Source: Corallococcus macrosporus (GTDB lineage Bacteria > Myxococcota > Myxococcia > Myxococcales > Myxococcaceae). Taken from it: a stretch of DNA of 64,000 nt. The position numbers and the translations under genes were made by a program. Location of the stretch: the NCBI RefSeq assembly GCF_017302985.1, contig NZ_JAFIMU010000007.1:2743001-2807000 (forward strand), in the 5' to 3' direction. Below, one piece after another: positions 16,008 to 25,775 of this stretch. The first letter of the stretch is position 1. Each line of letters begins with the position of its first letter. The notes under the pieces are model-generated. The model saw only the letters and a program-made list of their open reading frames with translations. It was not told where the DNA came from and ran no database searches.

Positions 16008-17456
16008 GTGACACTCGAAACCCACCGTCCGCAGGCTGGCGCCGGCCTGCCCGCCGGGCTGACCCCGGACAGCGTGGAGCTGTTCCGCGCGCAGCTGCGC
16101 GGCACGCTCATCCAGCCAGGTGACGCCGACTACGCGGAGGCGTGCCAGCTCTACAACGCGATGATCCACAAGCACCCGGCCATGGTGGCCCGGTGCGCGG
16201 ACGTGGCGGACGTCATCGCCGCGGTGGCCCTGGCGCGCGAGCGCAAGCTGCCCCTGGCCGTACGCGGCGGCGGCCACAACGGCGGCGGCCTGGCGCTGGT
16301 GGATGACGGGCTGGTCATCGACCTGTCGCGCATGCGCGACGTGCGCGTGGACCCCGAGGCCCGCACGGTGCGCGTCGCGGGCGGCGCCGTCTGGGGGGAC
16401 GTGGACCACGCCACCCACGCGTTCGGGCTCGCGGTGCCCTCCGGCGTCATCTCCACCACGGGCGTGGGCGGGCTCACGCTGGGCGGCGGCATGGGCTACC
16501 TCACGCGCCGCTTCGGCCTCACCATCGACAACCTGCTCGCCGTGGACATGGTGCTCGCGGACGGACGCTTCGTCACCGCGAGCGAGGACAAGCACCCGGA
16601 CCTGTTCTGGGCGGTGCGCGGCGGGGGCGGCAACTTCGGCGTGGTGACGTCGTTCCTCTTCCGGGCGGTTCCCGTGGACACCGTCATTGGCGGCCCCACG
16701 CTCTGGCCCCTGGCCCGCGCGGCGGAGGTGCTGCGCTGGTACCGCGAGTTCATCCCCAACGCGCCGGAGGAGCTCAACGGCTTCTTCGTCTTCCTCACCG
16801 TGCCGCCCGCGCCGCCCTTTCCGCAGGAGCTGCACCTCCAGAAGATGTGCGGCGTCATCTGGTGCTACACGGGCGACCCCGCGAAGGCGGACGCGGCGTT
16901 CGCGCCGGTGCTGGCGCTCAAGCCCGCGCTGCACGGCGTGATGCCCGTGCCCTTCCCCGTGATGCAGACCGCCTTCGACGCGCTCTATCCGCCGGGCCAC
17001 CAGTGGTACTGGCGCGCGGACTTCGTGCGCGAACTGCCGGACGCCGCCATCGAGCGGCACGTGTCCTTCGCCGAGCGCCTGCCGACCCTGCAATCCACCA
17101 TGCACCTGTACCCCGTCGACGGGGCGGTGCACCGCGTGGGCCCGCATGACACGGCCTTCCGCTTCCGCGACGTGCGCTGGTCGGAGGTCATCGTCGGGGT
17201 GGACCCTTCACCGGAGCGGGCGGAGGCCATCTCCACCTGGACGAAGGAGTACTGGAACGCGCTGCACCCGTACTCGGCGGGCGGCGCCTACGTGAACTTC
17301 ATGATGGAGGAGGGCCAGGAGCGCGTGCAGGCCACCTACGGCGACAACTACCCGCGGCTGGTGGCGGTGAAGCAGCAGTACGACCCCGGCAACCTCTTCC
17401 ACGTGAACCAGAACATCCTGCCCGGGCCGGTGAAGCCCCCGAGCGTCGCGCACTGA
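16008..17456 (+). CDS. BBE-type FAD-binding oxidoreductase
   Basis: The 482-residue flavoprotein has an N-terminal FAD-binding PCMH domain with GGGHNGGG (the His is the usual 8-alpha covalent FAD attachment) and the second FAD loop TTGVGGLTLGGGMGYLTRRFGL. The C-terminal BBE domain ends YDPGNLFHVNQNI. The Cys used for bicovalent attachment in berberine-bridge-type enzymes is Ser (PSGVIS), so mono-covalent flavin is expected. Substrates in this family range from sugars to alkaloid-like and secondary-metabolite compounds; none can be assigned. GGAGGAGGG precedes GTG 16008. It is convergent with the large hybrid kinase (7 nt gap). Confidence 0.85.
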   Translation: MTLETHRPQAGAGLPAGLTPDSVELFRAQLRGTLIQPGDADYAEACQLYNAMIHKHPAMVARCADVADVIAAVALARERKLPLAVRGGGHNGGGLALVDDGLVIDLSRMRDVRVDPEARTVRVAGGAVWGDVDHATHAFGLAVPSGVISTTGVGGLTLGGGMGYLTRRFGLTIDNLLAVDMVLADGRFVTASEDKHPDLFWAVRGGGGNFGVVTSFLFRAVPVDTVIGGPTLWPLARAAEVLRWYREFIPNAPEELNGFFVFLTVPPAPPFPQELHLQKMCGVIWCYTGDPAKADAAFAPVLALKPALHGVMPVPFPVMQTAFDALYPPGHQWYWRADFVRELPDAAIERHVSFAERLPTLQSTMHLYPVDGAVHRVGPHDTAFRFRDVRWSEVIVGVDPSPERAEAISTWTKEYWNALHPYSAGGAYVNFMMEEGQERVQATYGDNYPRLVAVKQQYDPGNLFHVNQNILPGPVKPPSVAH

Positions 17457-17463
17457 CAGGCGC

Positions 17464-20400
17464 TCAGGCCCGGGCCTCGGGCGGCAGCGGCAGGTCGATG
17501 ATGAAGGCGGCGCCCTGGCCTTCGCCGCTCCGGAGGACCAGCTTGCCGCCGTGGCCCTCGACGATCTGCTTGGCGATGAAGAGGCCCAGCCCCAGGCCGT
17601 GCACGGAGCGGGGCGGACCGCCGCGCTCGAAGCGCTCGAAGACGCGGTCCTGGTGTTCCTGGGGGATGCCCGGGCCGCCGTCCGACACGTAGAGGATGAG
17701 CCGGCCGTCGTGCTTCCGCAGCCCGATGCCGAGCGGCGTGCCCGGCGCGTACTTGATGGCGTTGGACACCAGGTTCGTCAGCACCTGCTGCATGCGCGAG
17801 CGGTCCCACCACACGCGCAGGTTCAGTTCCGCCCGCAGTTGCAGGACGCAGTGGGCCCGCTCCATCTGCTCGTGGAAGGTGTCGAGGACCTCGTGCACCA
17901 GCTCCATCGGGTCGCTCTCCTCCATGTGGAAGTCCAGCTTGCCGGCGCGGATGCGGGAGACGTCCAGCAGCTCGTCCACCAGCCGCGACATCCGCTCCAC
18001 CTGCCGCTGCGCGGACTCCATCGCCGCCGTCAGCTTCTCCGGGGAGGGCGGCTCGCCGCGCTTGGACAGGCGACGGCGCGTCATCTCCAGGTGCAGCATC
18101 AGCGCGGTGACGGGCGTCTTCAGCTCGTGGGACGCCACGCCCAGGAAGGTGTCGCGCGCGGTGAGCGCGTGCTGCAGGTCGTGCGTGAGGGCCTCCAGTT
18201 GCTGGCGCGCGCGGGTCCGCTCGCCCACCTCCTGCACCGCGACGAGCAGGCCCTGGATGCGGCCCTCGCCGTCGCGCTGGGCGTGGATGTCCAGGTCCAG
18301 CAGCAGCTCCTTGAGGCCGCCCTGTCCGTCCGGCTGACGCGCGGGCACCTCGCGGCCCACGAAGGGCTCCCCCGTGCGGTAGACGCGCTCCAGGTGCTGG
18401 AGCAGCAGGCCGTGCCCGCCCTCCGGCTGCGCGTCGCGCGCGGGCCGTCCCAGCATGTCCCGGCCCATCAGCTGCGCGAACATCGGGTTGATGACCGTGA
18501 AGACGAGGTCCGGCCCCGTCATCACGCACATGGCCGTGGGCGCCTGCATGAAGAAGTCGGACAGCTGCTGACGGGCGCGCCCCAACTGGAGCTGGCTGTC
18601 CACGCGCGCCTGCAATTCGCGCGCGGAGAAGGGCTTCACCAGGTAGTCGTCCGCGCCGGCCTGGAGCCCCTCGATACGGGCCTCCTCGCCCGCGCGCGCG
18701 GACAGCATGATGAAGGGGATGCCGCGCGTGCGCACGTCACCGCGCAGCTTCTTGAGCAGCCCGAAGCCGTCCAGCCGCGGCATCATCACGTCGCTGAGGA
18801 TGAGGTCCGGCCTCCAGTCGAGCGCCGCCAGGAAGGCCGCCTCGCCGTCCGCCACCGCGCGCAGGTCCCAGTGCGCCGCCAGCAGGCCGCTCACGTACGC
18901 GCGCATGTCCGCGTTGTCGTCCGCGACGAGGATTCGCCCGCGCCCCGGCGGCAGCGCGAGCCCCGCGCCCAGTTCGCCCAGCGCGTTGGCCCGGGTGGAG
19001 GGCGTCACCAGCTCCGGCACCGCCAGCGGGATGGACTCCGGCGCGTCCGGCAGCCAGCGCAGCGCCTCCTCCGTGAAGGCGGACCCCAGCTTGCCCGCGT
19101 GCGGAGTCCCCTCTTCCTTTTGAATCAGCTCGGCGGGCAGGTGCGCGCGGCCCAGCGGCAGCTCCACGCAGAAGGTGCTCCCCTGGCCCTCCGTGCTGCG
19201 CACGCCCAGCGTTCCGCCGTGCAGCTTCACCAGCTCCTGGATGAGCGCCAGCCCGATGCCGGTGCCCTCGTGCGTGCGCCCTCGCGAGGACTCCACGCGG
19301 TGGAAGCGCTCGAACACGCGCGGCAGCTCCGCCTCCGGGATGCCCGTGCCGGTGTCCTGCACGGTGAGCCGTGCCTTCGCGCCCTGGCGCTCCAGCCGCA
19401 AGGTGACGCCGCCGTCGAGCGTGAACTTGAACGCGTTGGAGAGCAGGTTGAGGACAACCTTCTCCCACATGTCCCGGTCCACGTAGACGGGCTCGCCCAG
19501 GTCCCGGGCGTCCACGGTGTACTGGAGCCCCGCCTTCTCCATCGCGGAGCGGAAGACGCTGGCCAGGTCCTCGGTGAGCCGCGCGAGGTCCGTGGGGTGG
19601 AAGCTCGCCTTCACGCGGCCCGCCTCGATGCGTGAGAAGTCCAGCAGCGAGTTGACCAGCTTCAACAGGCGCAGCGCGTTGCGGTAGGTGAGCTCCTGGC
19701 GCGCGCGCTGGGCCGGCGGCAGCGGCGAGGACGTGTCCGCGAGCGACTCCTCCAGCGGCCCCAGGATGAGCGTGAGCGGCGTGCGGAACTCGTGCGACAC
19801 GTTGGAGAAGAACGCCGTCTTCGCCCGGTCGATGGCCGCCAGCGCCTCCGCGCGCTGCGCCTCCGCCTCGTAGGCGCGCACGCTGACGACGGCGTTGGTG
19901 ACGGTGGCCTGGAGCTGCTCGTAGAAGCTCCGGTAGCTGTCATCCAGTGCGCGGCGGGGGCTGACGCCGGCCACCAGGTAGCCGAAGGGCTCCGCCATGC
20001 CGGCCGGGTGGATGGGCAGCACGCGCGCGTGCACGGGCGGCTCCTCGTAGGGGCCCAGGGCCGTGTCCAGCGGCGCGCGCGGGACGCTCACGGTGTCCCC
20101 GTCCGCGGTGGCGAAGGGCCACGGCCCGTCCAGCCCCGCCTCCTCCGGGCTCCACGCGCTGCCCGGCGGCAGGCCCATGCCGCCCACCCACCGGACGCGC
20201 GGCGCGGCCTCGTCGCGGCGGTAGAAGAGGAGGAAGGGCACGTCGAGCGCGGCGTCCGGCTGCAGTTGCGACAGCGCGGCGCTGATGTCCTCCAGCGTCT
20301 TCACCTTGCCCAGCAGGGCGGACAGCTCGCGCAGCGTCTGCGTGCGCCGCGCGCTGAGCATCTTCTCCGTCACCTCCGTGATGGGGTGGAAGAGGCCGCC

Positions 20401-20874
20401 CACGCCCCCGGACTCGTCGCGGATGGGGCTGAAGGAGAAGGTCATGAAGGCCTCCTCCAGGTAGCCGTACCGGTCCAGGAACATGCGCTGGTTCTCGATG
20501 TAGGAACCAATGCCCGTGCCCGCCTTCTCGAACACGCCGCCCACCACCGGCAGTGCCGTGGCCCAGCATTCGCGGAAGGGCTGGCCCATGGCCTCCGGGT
20601 GCTTCGCGCCGCAGATGGGCCGGTAGCTGTCGTTGTAGAGCTGCACGCGCTCCGGCCCCCACGCGATGAGGATGGGGAAGGTGGAGGACAGGCACAGGCT
20701 GACGGTCGTGCGCAGGCTCTGGGGCCACGTCTCCACCGGCCCGAGCGGCGTCTTCGACCAGTCCATGGAGCGGATCAACCGGCCCATCTCCCCACCGCCC
20801 GACAGCCAGTCCATTCCAGCCTCCGGAGACGGCACCGGCGTGGGAATGGCCTGGGGAGTGCTGGGATGTCGCAT
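17464..20874 (-). CDS. Giant hybrid histidine kinase: sensor-HK-REC-PAS-HK
   Basis: The 1136-residue soluble protein carries two complete kinase modules. An N-terminal PAS/GAF-like sensor (about 30-340) precedes HisKA with H361 (SNVSHEFRTPLT) and HATPase_c (VLNLLSNAFKFT, GTGIGLAL). A receiver with D695 (LILSDVMMPRLDG) and a late Lys (YLVKPFS) follows, then a PAS domain (about 775-890), a second HisKA with H916 (GVASHELKTPVTAL), and a second HATPase_c (VLTNLVSNAIKYAPG, GLGLGLFI) at the C-terminus. The receiver lies between the kinases, allowing internal relay. ATG 20874 has GAGG 4 nt upstream. No output regulator is adjacent. Confidence 0.9.
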   Translation of the reverse strand: MRHPSTPQAIPTPVPSPEAGMDWLSGGGEMGRLIRSMDWSKTPLGPVETWPQSLRTTVSLCLSSTFPILIAWGPERVQLYNDSYRPICGAKHPEAMGQPFRECWATALPVVGGVFEKAGTGIGSYIENQRMFLDRYGYLEEAFMTFSFSPIRDESGGVGGLFHPITEVTEKMLSARRTQTLRELSALLGKVKTLEDISAALSQLQPDAALDVPFLLFYRRDEAAPRVRWVGGMGLPPGSAWSPEEAGLDGPWPFATADGDTVSVPRAPLDTALGPYEEPPVHARVLPIHPAGMAEPFGYLVAGVSPRRALDDSYRSFYEQLQATVTNAVVSVRAYEAEAQRAEALAAIDRAKTAFFSNVSHEFRTPLTLILGPLEESLADTSSPLPPAQRARQELTYRNALRLLKLVNSLLDFSRIEAGRVKASFHPTDLARLTEDLASVFRSAMEKAGLQYTVDARDLGEPVYVDRDMWEKVVLNLLSNAFKFTLDGGVTLRLERQGAKARLTVQDTGTGIPEAELPRVFERFHRVESSRGRTHEGTGIGLALIQELVKLHGGTLGVRSTEGQGSTFCVELPLGRAHLPAELIQKEEGTPHAGKLGSAFTEEALRWLPDAPESIPLAVPELVTPSTRANALGELGAGLALPPGRGRILVADDNADMRAYVSGLLAAHWDLRAVADGEAAFLAALDWRPDLILSDVMMPRLDGFGLLKKLRGDVRTRGIPFIMLSARAGEEARIEGLQAGADDYLVKPFSARELQARVDSQLQLGRARQQLSDFFMQAPTAMCVMTGPDLVFTVINPMFAQLMGRDMLGRPARDAQPEGGHGLLLQHLERVYRTGEPFVGREVPARQPDGQGGLKELLLDLDIHAQRDGEGRIQGLLVAVQEVGERTRARQQLEALTHDLQHALTARDTFLGVASHELKTPVTALMLHLEMTRRRLSKRGEPPSPEKLTAAMESAQRQVERMSRLVDELLDVSRIRAGKLDFHMEESDPMELVHEVLDTFHEQMERAHCVLQLRAELNLRVWWDRSRMQQVLTNLVSNAIKYAPGTPLGIGLRKHDGRLILYVSDGGPGIPQEHQDRVFERFERGGPPRSVHGLGLGLFIAKQIVEGHGGKLVLRSGEGQGAAFIIDLPLPPEARA

Positions 20875-20990
20875 GAAGCCTCGGAGGGGGTGCCGGACTG
20901 GGATGTTCGTCCAATGGAACCATTCAAGAGATAGCGAAAATCTCCAGCCCCGGACCGTCCCTGATGGAGCAAGTGTGAGCTTGCTTGCTT

Positions 20991-21593
20991 CTAGACCCGG
21001 GAGTGTTCGCGGGAATGCCGTACGGCCAGCACCCCGAGCAGCGCGGCCACGCCCGCCAGCGCGACGAAGTGCTCCGCCCGGCCCACGCCCCTGGCCACGC
21101 GGTCCACGCTCGCGGAGCCCAGGTAGCCCAGCGTCACCACCAGGGGCGAGCTCAGGCACAGCGCCAGCCCGTCCCAGAGGAGGAAGCGGCGCAGGGGCAT
21201 GCCCTCCGCCGCGGCCATGGCGAACACCGGCACGCGCAGCACGGACATGAACCGGCCGATGAAGACGACCCGCGGGCCGTGCTTCGCGTACAGACCCTGG
21301 ATGCGCGCGCGGCGCTCCGGCGGGAAGAGGCGGCGCGTGCGCCGGTGCGTGTACAGGGCTTGTCCCAGCCGCCGCGCCGTGAGGAAGAGGACGGTGTCGC
21401 CGCACAGCACGCCCACGAAGCACAGCGCGATGGCGGCCGGCAGCGGCATGGCCCCCCGGTGCGACAGCACGCCCGCCGCCAACTGCACGAGGTCCTCCGG
21501 GAACGGCAGCCCCAGTCCGCCCCCCACGAGCACGAGGAAGACGAGCGGCCCGGAGCCGTGCGTCAGCAACAACTGGAGCGGTGAAGCGGACAT
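20991..21593 (-). CDS. DedA-family membrane protein
   Basis: The 200-residue protein has about five hydrophobic segments and DedA/SNARE-associated hallmarks: GLPFPEDLVQLAAGVLSHRG, CGDTVLFLTARRLG, and GPRVVFIGRFMSVLRVPVFAMAA. DedA proteins are undecaprenyl-phosphate/phospholipid-handling membrane transporters. It follows the AI-2E gene on the same strand with a 17-nt gap, so the two are likely cotranscribed. Confidence 0.85.
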   Translation of the reverse strand: MSASPLQLLLTHGSGPLVFLVLVGGGLGLPFPEDLVQLAAGVLSHRGAMPLPAAIALCFVGVLCGDTVLFLTARRLGQALYTHRRTRRLFPPERRARIQGLYAKHGPRVVFIGRFMSVLRVPVFAMAAAEGMPLRRFLLWDGLALCLSSPLVVTLGYLGSASVDRVARGVGRAEHFVALAGVAALLGVLAVRHSREHSRV

Positions 21594-21610
21594 CCGGGCT
21601 CCTCGGCCCG

Positions 21611-22693
21611 TCAGGGCTCGGGGAGGACGGCGCCGGCGCGGCGCTCCTGGCGGAAGAGGAGGACCTCCCGGACGATGATCTGCACGGTGGCCGCCACGGG
21701 CACGGCCACCACCGCGCCCACGATGCCCGCCAGCTCCACGCAGAACAGCACGGCGAGCAGGGTGACGAGCGGGTTGACGTGCACGGTGCGCTTGAACACG
21801 AGCGGCGCCATCACGTTGCCCTCCAACTGGCCGTAGAGCAGGAAGTAGATGAACACCGCCAGCGCCTTCCACAGGCCGCCGGTGGCCAGCGTGAGCAGCG
21901 TGATGATGCCGCCCGCGATGATGGGGCCCGCGTAGGGCACCAGGCTGGAGAAGCCGCTGGCCACGCCCAGGGGCAGGTAGAAGGGCATGCCCAGCACCGC
22001 CAGCATGGTGGTGGTGAGCGTGGCGTTGATGGCGCAGATGAGCGTGATGCCGGACAGGTAGCCGCCCGTCGCGCTGTACACGTTGCGCAGCACGCGCACG
22101 TAGCGCAGCCGGTGGTCAGGCCGGGCCAGGTCCAACAGGCGCCGCAGCATGCCGCCGCCGAACACCAGCATGAACACCACCAGGAAGAACACGGTGAGCA
22201 TGCCGCCCAACAGGCCTACCACGCCGCCAATGGCGCTCATGAGCAGCGAGGGCAGGGGCCCGGCGAGCGCGGGCGTGGCCTCCTCCAGCCGCTCGTTCCA
22301 GCCCAGGCTGTGGAGCCGCTGGTTGAGCGCGCGCAGGATGCCGGTGCCGCGGACCTGCTTCCACAGCTGCGGCCACTGCGTCACCAGCGCGTCCACCTGC
22401 TCCACCAGGTCCGGAATCACCAGGAGGCCCAGCGCCGCGACGGCGACGAACAGCGCGAGGAGCACCAGCGTGATGGCCTGCCACCGCTTCAGGCCGCGCT
22501 TCTCCAGCCGTGACACGCCGTGCTCCAGCGACAGCGCGATGAGCGCCGCGATGCCGGTGAGCGTGAGCGCCACGCGCGTCTTGGCGACGAGCACCACCAG
22601 GACCATCACGCCCAGCACCACCATGCACACGGTGAGCACCGTGCGCGGCGACACCTGGGACTTCGGCTGCGGTCGGACCTCGGGCTCGGACAC
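21611..22693 (-). CDS. AI-2E-family (TqsA/PerM-like) transporter
   Basis: The 360-residue polytopic protein has the AI-2E family layout: paired N-terminal helices, a long soluble helical stretch (about 85-150), then more helices. The signature LGMPFYLPLGVASGFSSLVPYAGPIIAGG lies around residues 230-260. Members export the quorum signal AI-2 or act as sodium-driven permeases; the role here is unknown. GTG 22693 is preceded by AAGGAG at 8 nt. Confidence 0.85.
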   Translation of the reverse strand: MSEPEVRPQPKSQVSPRTVLTVCMVVLGVMVLVVLVAKTRVALTLTGIAALIALSLEHGVSRLEKRGLKRWQAITLVLLALFVAVAALGLLVIPDLVEQVDALVTQWPQLWKQVRGTGILRALNQRLHSLGWNERLEEATPALAGPLPSLLMSAIGGVVGLLGGMLTVFFLVVFMLVFGGGMLRRLLDLARPDHRLRYVRVLRNVYSATGGYLSGITLICAINATLTTTMLAVLGMPFYLPLGVASGFSSLVPYAGPIIAGGIITLLTLATGGLWKALAVFIYFLLYGQLEGNVMAPLVFKRTVHVNPLVTLLAVLFCVELAGIVGAVVAVPVAATVQIIVREVLLFRQERRAGAVLPEP

Positions 22694-23108
22694 CAGGGGG
22701 GCTCCTTGAGGGCGGGCCACCGGCTTCGGGCCCCATGTCCTGCGGATGCGACATCCCCCGTCCCGCGGCAACCACCGTCGTCCTCCAAGTGTGCGCGCCG
22801 GGCCCGGGCCCGCCCCAAGCGTCCGGAGGGTGACACCCGCGGGCCGCGAAGCACCCCTGCCGGACGCAATCACCGGCCGCGCGGTTCGTCACCCGGACAG
22901 CCGGAAATGACCGGCCTGGCCGCTGGCCCGCCCGTCCCCGCAAGGCCCTCGCGCGTCCGCAACGCGACGGCGCCGCGCTGGGGCGTCCGGCACCTGACGC
23001 ACCGGGACGTCGCGGAAAAAAGGGACAGCACGGTTTGCCGGGCCCGCGCGTCAGACGGGGATGGGAACCTTCGTGGGAAGGGACTTTCGCGGGCCGGGAG
23101 AGGACACC
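22694..23108. other. Intergenic region without recognised features
   Basis: The 415-nt gap between the AI-2E gene and the hypothetical gene at 23109 is divergent and GC-rich. No open frame with a credible start, no RNA gene and no strong hairpin was identified; it presumably holds the two promoters. Confidence 0.5.
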
Positions 23109-23630
23109 ATGAAAAAGATGGGTGAGCAGGAGCTGGAGGGGGTGCGGCGGGAAGCCCTCGAGACGGAAGCCCGGTGGCGCGGGCTGGCGAACAAGCTGGC
23201 GGAGCTGGGCGGCGAGGAGATGGACGCGCAGCTCCTGGTGACGTTCCGGAGCGCGCGGGACGCGGGCGCGGTGCCGCCCGACGCGGGCTTCTTCCTCGTC
23301 GCGCACATCCTGACGGCGATGGCGGACGAGGCCATCGCGGAGGACCCGCGCGTGCGGCTGCGCGCGAGCGAGCTGGACGCGATGGAGCGCGACTACGGCC
23401 TCACCGGCGAGGGCTGGCCGGAGGGCGACCTTCCGCCGGAGGAGTGGGAGGCCCTGTGCGTGGAGTACGAGCGGGCGTGTGACGAGGCGCGCGCCGCGTT
23501 CTTCCGCGCGTACGGCGAGGAGGAGATGGCGCGGCTGTACGAGCATCAGCGCGTCACCTTCCACCACCGCTTCGAGAGCGGCCGGCGCTTCTTCCACGGC
23601 CTGCCCATGTTGCCCACGCAGCTGCACTGA
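23109..23630 (+). CDS. Hypothetical helical protein
   Basis: The 173-residue acidic protein appears all-helical and soluble with no signal peptide. It was not recognised. Sequence hallmarks include ELGGEEMDAQLLVTFRSARDA, FFLVAHILTAMADEAIAEDPR and a basic C-terminus (TFHHRFESGRRFFHG). GGGAGAGG precedes ATG 23109. It is 49 nt upstream of the S9 peptidase on the same strand but encodes no obvious partner function. Confidence 0.65.
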   Translation: MKKMGEQELEGVRREALETEARWRGLANKLAELGGEEMDAQLLVTFRSARDAGAVPPDAGFFLVAHILTAMADEAIAEDPRVRLRASELDAMERDYGLTGEGWPEGDLPPEEWEALCVEYERACDEARAAFFRAYGEEEMARLYEHQRVTFHHRFESGRRFFHGLPMLPTQLH

Positions 23631-23679
23631 GCGGTCCGCTACACTCCGCCGCCCTGGGTCTTCCTGACGGAGGCGGCGG

Positions 23680-25761
23680 ATGCGAGTGGCGAGCCTGGCT
23701 GTGGCGGTGGGGTGCTGGATGTGGGGCGCGCTCGCGTCCGGGGCGGTGCCCGCGCCGCCCGCGTCCACGTCCACCCCCGCGCGGCTGGATGCGAGCGCGA
23801 CGTACGAAGCGCTCCAGCGCATGGTGCGGATCCGCGAGGTGTCGCTGTCGCCGGACGGCACGCGGGTGGCCTGGGTGGAGTCGGTGCCGGGGACCGCGGA
23901 GGTCGCGAGGCTCCAGGTGAAGGAGCTGGCGCACCCGGAGCGGGCCCCGGTGCGCGTCACCGCGTCGAAGGACGGGGCGCCGTGCGCGGAGGGCTCGCTG
24001 GCGTGGAGCCCGGACGGCCGGCAGCTCGCGTTCCTCTCCACGGCGGGCGAGGGCCGCGCGCGGCAGCTCTACGTGGCGGACGCGTCGGGGGCGGGCGGAC
24101 CCGCGCGCAGGCTCACGACGCTGAGGGGCGTGCTGGCCTCTCCGAAGTGGTCGCCGGATGGCAGGGCCGTGGGGCTGCTCGTCATCGAAGGCTCCGAGGA
24201 CGCGCAGGGGCCGCGCGGGCCGGCGGCGCGGGAGACGGGCGTGGTGCAGGCGTCCCCTCCGGTGAAGCGCTTCGCGGTGGTGACGGTGGAGGACGCGCGA
24301 ATGCGGTGGGTGTCGCCCGCGGGCCTCTTCATCCACGAGTACGCGTGGAGCCCGGACGGCGCCCGCGTGGCGGTGACGGCGTCGCTGCCGCCGGGGGACG
24401 CGAACTGGTGGAACGCGCGGGTGTACGCGGTGGAGACGGGCACGGGGGAGACGTCGCTGTTGCACGCGCCCCGGTGGCAGGTGGCGGAGCCGGCGTGGAG
24501 CCCGGACGGACGGCGGCTCGCGTTCATCGAGGGGCTGATGAGCGACGAGGGCAACACGGGCGGGGACGTGCTCGTGGTGTCGGTGCCGGAGCGGCTGGCG
24601 GCGAAGGTGCGGTTCGGGGAGAAGACGGTGCTGCCCACGAAGGTCCCGCCCGCGCTCAACCTGACGGAAGGCCTGAATGCGACGGCCACGGACCTCTTCT
24701 GGCCCACGGCGGAGCGGCTGGTGTTCGGAGCGCAGGTGCAGGGCGAGGCCGCGCTGATGGCGGTGGCGCCGGGCGGCGGCGAGGTGACGACGCTGTGGAA
24801 GGGGCCCGAGCACGTGGCGGTGTCGCTAGGGAGGGACGGCGTGACGAGCGCGGTGGTGCGCGACTCCTTCACCCGGCCGCCGGAGGTGTGGACGGGGCCG
24901 GTGGGGGCGTGGAAGCCGCTGACGCGCCTCAACGCGGACGTGCGAGTGCCGGTGGGCGACGTGCGCAGCGTGACGTGGACGAGCGATGGGCAGTCCGTGC
25001 AGGGCTGGCTGGTGTTGCCGGTGCCGGACGCGTCCGGGCGCAAGGCGCCCATGGTGACGGTGGTGCACGGCGGGCCCGCGGCGGGCGTGCTGTCGACGTT
25101 CAACCCGCAGACGACGCTGTTCGTGGCGCGGGGCTACGCGGTGTTCATGCCCAACCCGCGCGGCAGCTACGGCCAGGGTGAGGCGTTCGTGCAGGCGAAC
25201 CGCCGGGACTTCGGCTTCGGGGACTTCAACGACGTGATGGCGGGGCTGGATGCGGTGCTGGCGTCGGCGCCGGTGGACCCCGCGCGGCAGGGCATCACGG
25301 GGTGGAGCTACGGCGGCTTCCTGACGATGTGGGCGGTGACGCGGACGCAGCGCTTCCAGGCGGCGGTGGCGGGCGCGGGCATCGCGAACTGGCAGAGCTA
25401 CTACGGCACGAACCACATCGACACGTGGATGCTGCCGTACTTCGGAGCGTCGGTGTACGACGAGCCGGAGGTGTACACGCGCTCGTCACCCATCAACGGC
25501 GTGAAGCAGGTGCGCACGCCCACGCTGGTGCTGCACGGCGAGCGGGACGTGGAGGTGCCCGCGTCGCAGGGCTACGAGTTCCACCGGGCGCTGAAGACGC
25601 TGGGGGTGAAGACCCAGTTGGTCATCTACGCGGACGAGGGCCACGGCCTGCGCAAGCCCGAGCACCAGAAGGACCGGCTCTTGCGCACGCTGGACTGGTT
25701 CGACGCGAACCTGCCGGCGGCACCGGAGTCGAAGCCGAAGGTGCGGGCGCCCGCGCGCTGA
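23680..25761 (+). CDS. Prolyl oligopeptidase family (S9) serine peptidase, exported
   Basis: The 693-residue protein has a signal peptide (SLAVAVGCWMWGALASGAV), an N-terminal beta-propeller with repeated LAWSPDG/EYAWSPDG/PAWSPDG motifs, and a C-terminal alpha/beta hydrolase. The catalytic set is visible: Ser in GWSYGGF, Asp in HGERDVEVP and His in DEGHGL, with the family motif TVVHGGPAAG. It resembles the S9C acylaminoacyl/dipeptidyl group, probably a periplasmic peptide hydrolase. It is convergent with the AbiE-like operon. Confidence 0.92.
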   Translation: MRVASLAVAVGCWMWGALASGAVPAPPASTSTPARLDASATYEALQRMVRIREVSLSPDGTRVAWVESVPGTAEVARLQVKELAHPERAPVRVTASKDGAPCAEGSLAWSPDGRQLAFLSTAGEGRARQLYVADASGAGGPARRLTTLRGVLASPKWSPDGRAVGLLVIEGSEDAQGPRGPAARETGVVQASPPVKRFAVVTVEDARMRWVSPAGLFIHEYAWSPDGARVAVTASLPPGDANWWNARVYAVETGTGETSLLHAPRWQVAEPAWSPDGRRLAFIEGLMSDEGNTGGDVLVVSVPERLAAKVRFGEKTVLPTKVPPALNLTEGLNATATDLFWPTAERLVFGAQVQGEAALMAVAPGGGEVTTLWKGPEHVAVSLGRDGVTSAVVRDSFTRPPEVWTGPVGAWKPLTRLNADVRVPVGDVRSVTWTSDGQSVQGWLVLPVPDASGRKAPMVTVVHGGPAAGVLSTFNPQTTLFVARGYAVFMPNPRGSYGQGEAFVQANRRDFGFGDFNDVMAGLDAVLASAPVDPARQGITGWSYGGFLTMWAVTRTQRFQAAVAGAGIANWQSYYGTNHIDTWMLPYFGASVYDEPEVYTRSSPINGVKQVRTPTLVLHGERDVEVPASQGYEFHRALKTLGVKTQLVIYADEGHGLRKPEHQKDRLLRTLDWFDANLPAAPESKPKVRAPAR

Positions 25762-25775
25762 GTGGGTGCTGGGGC

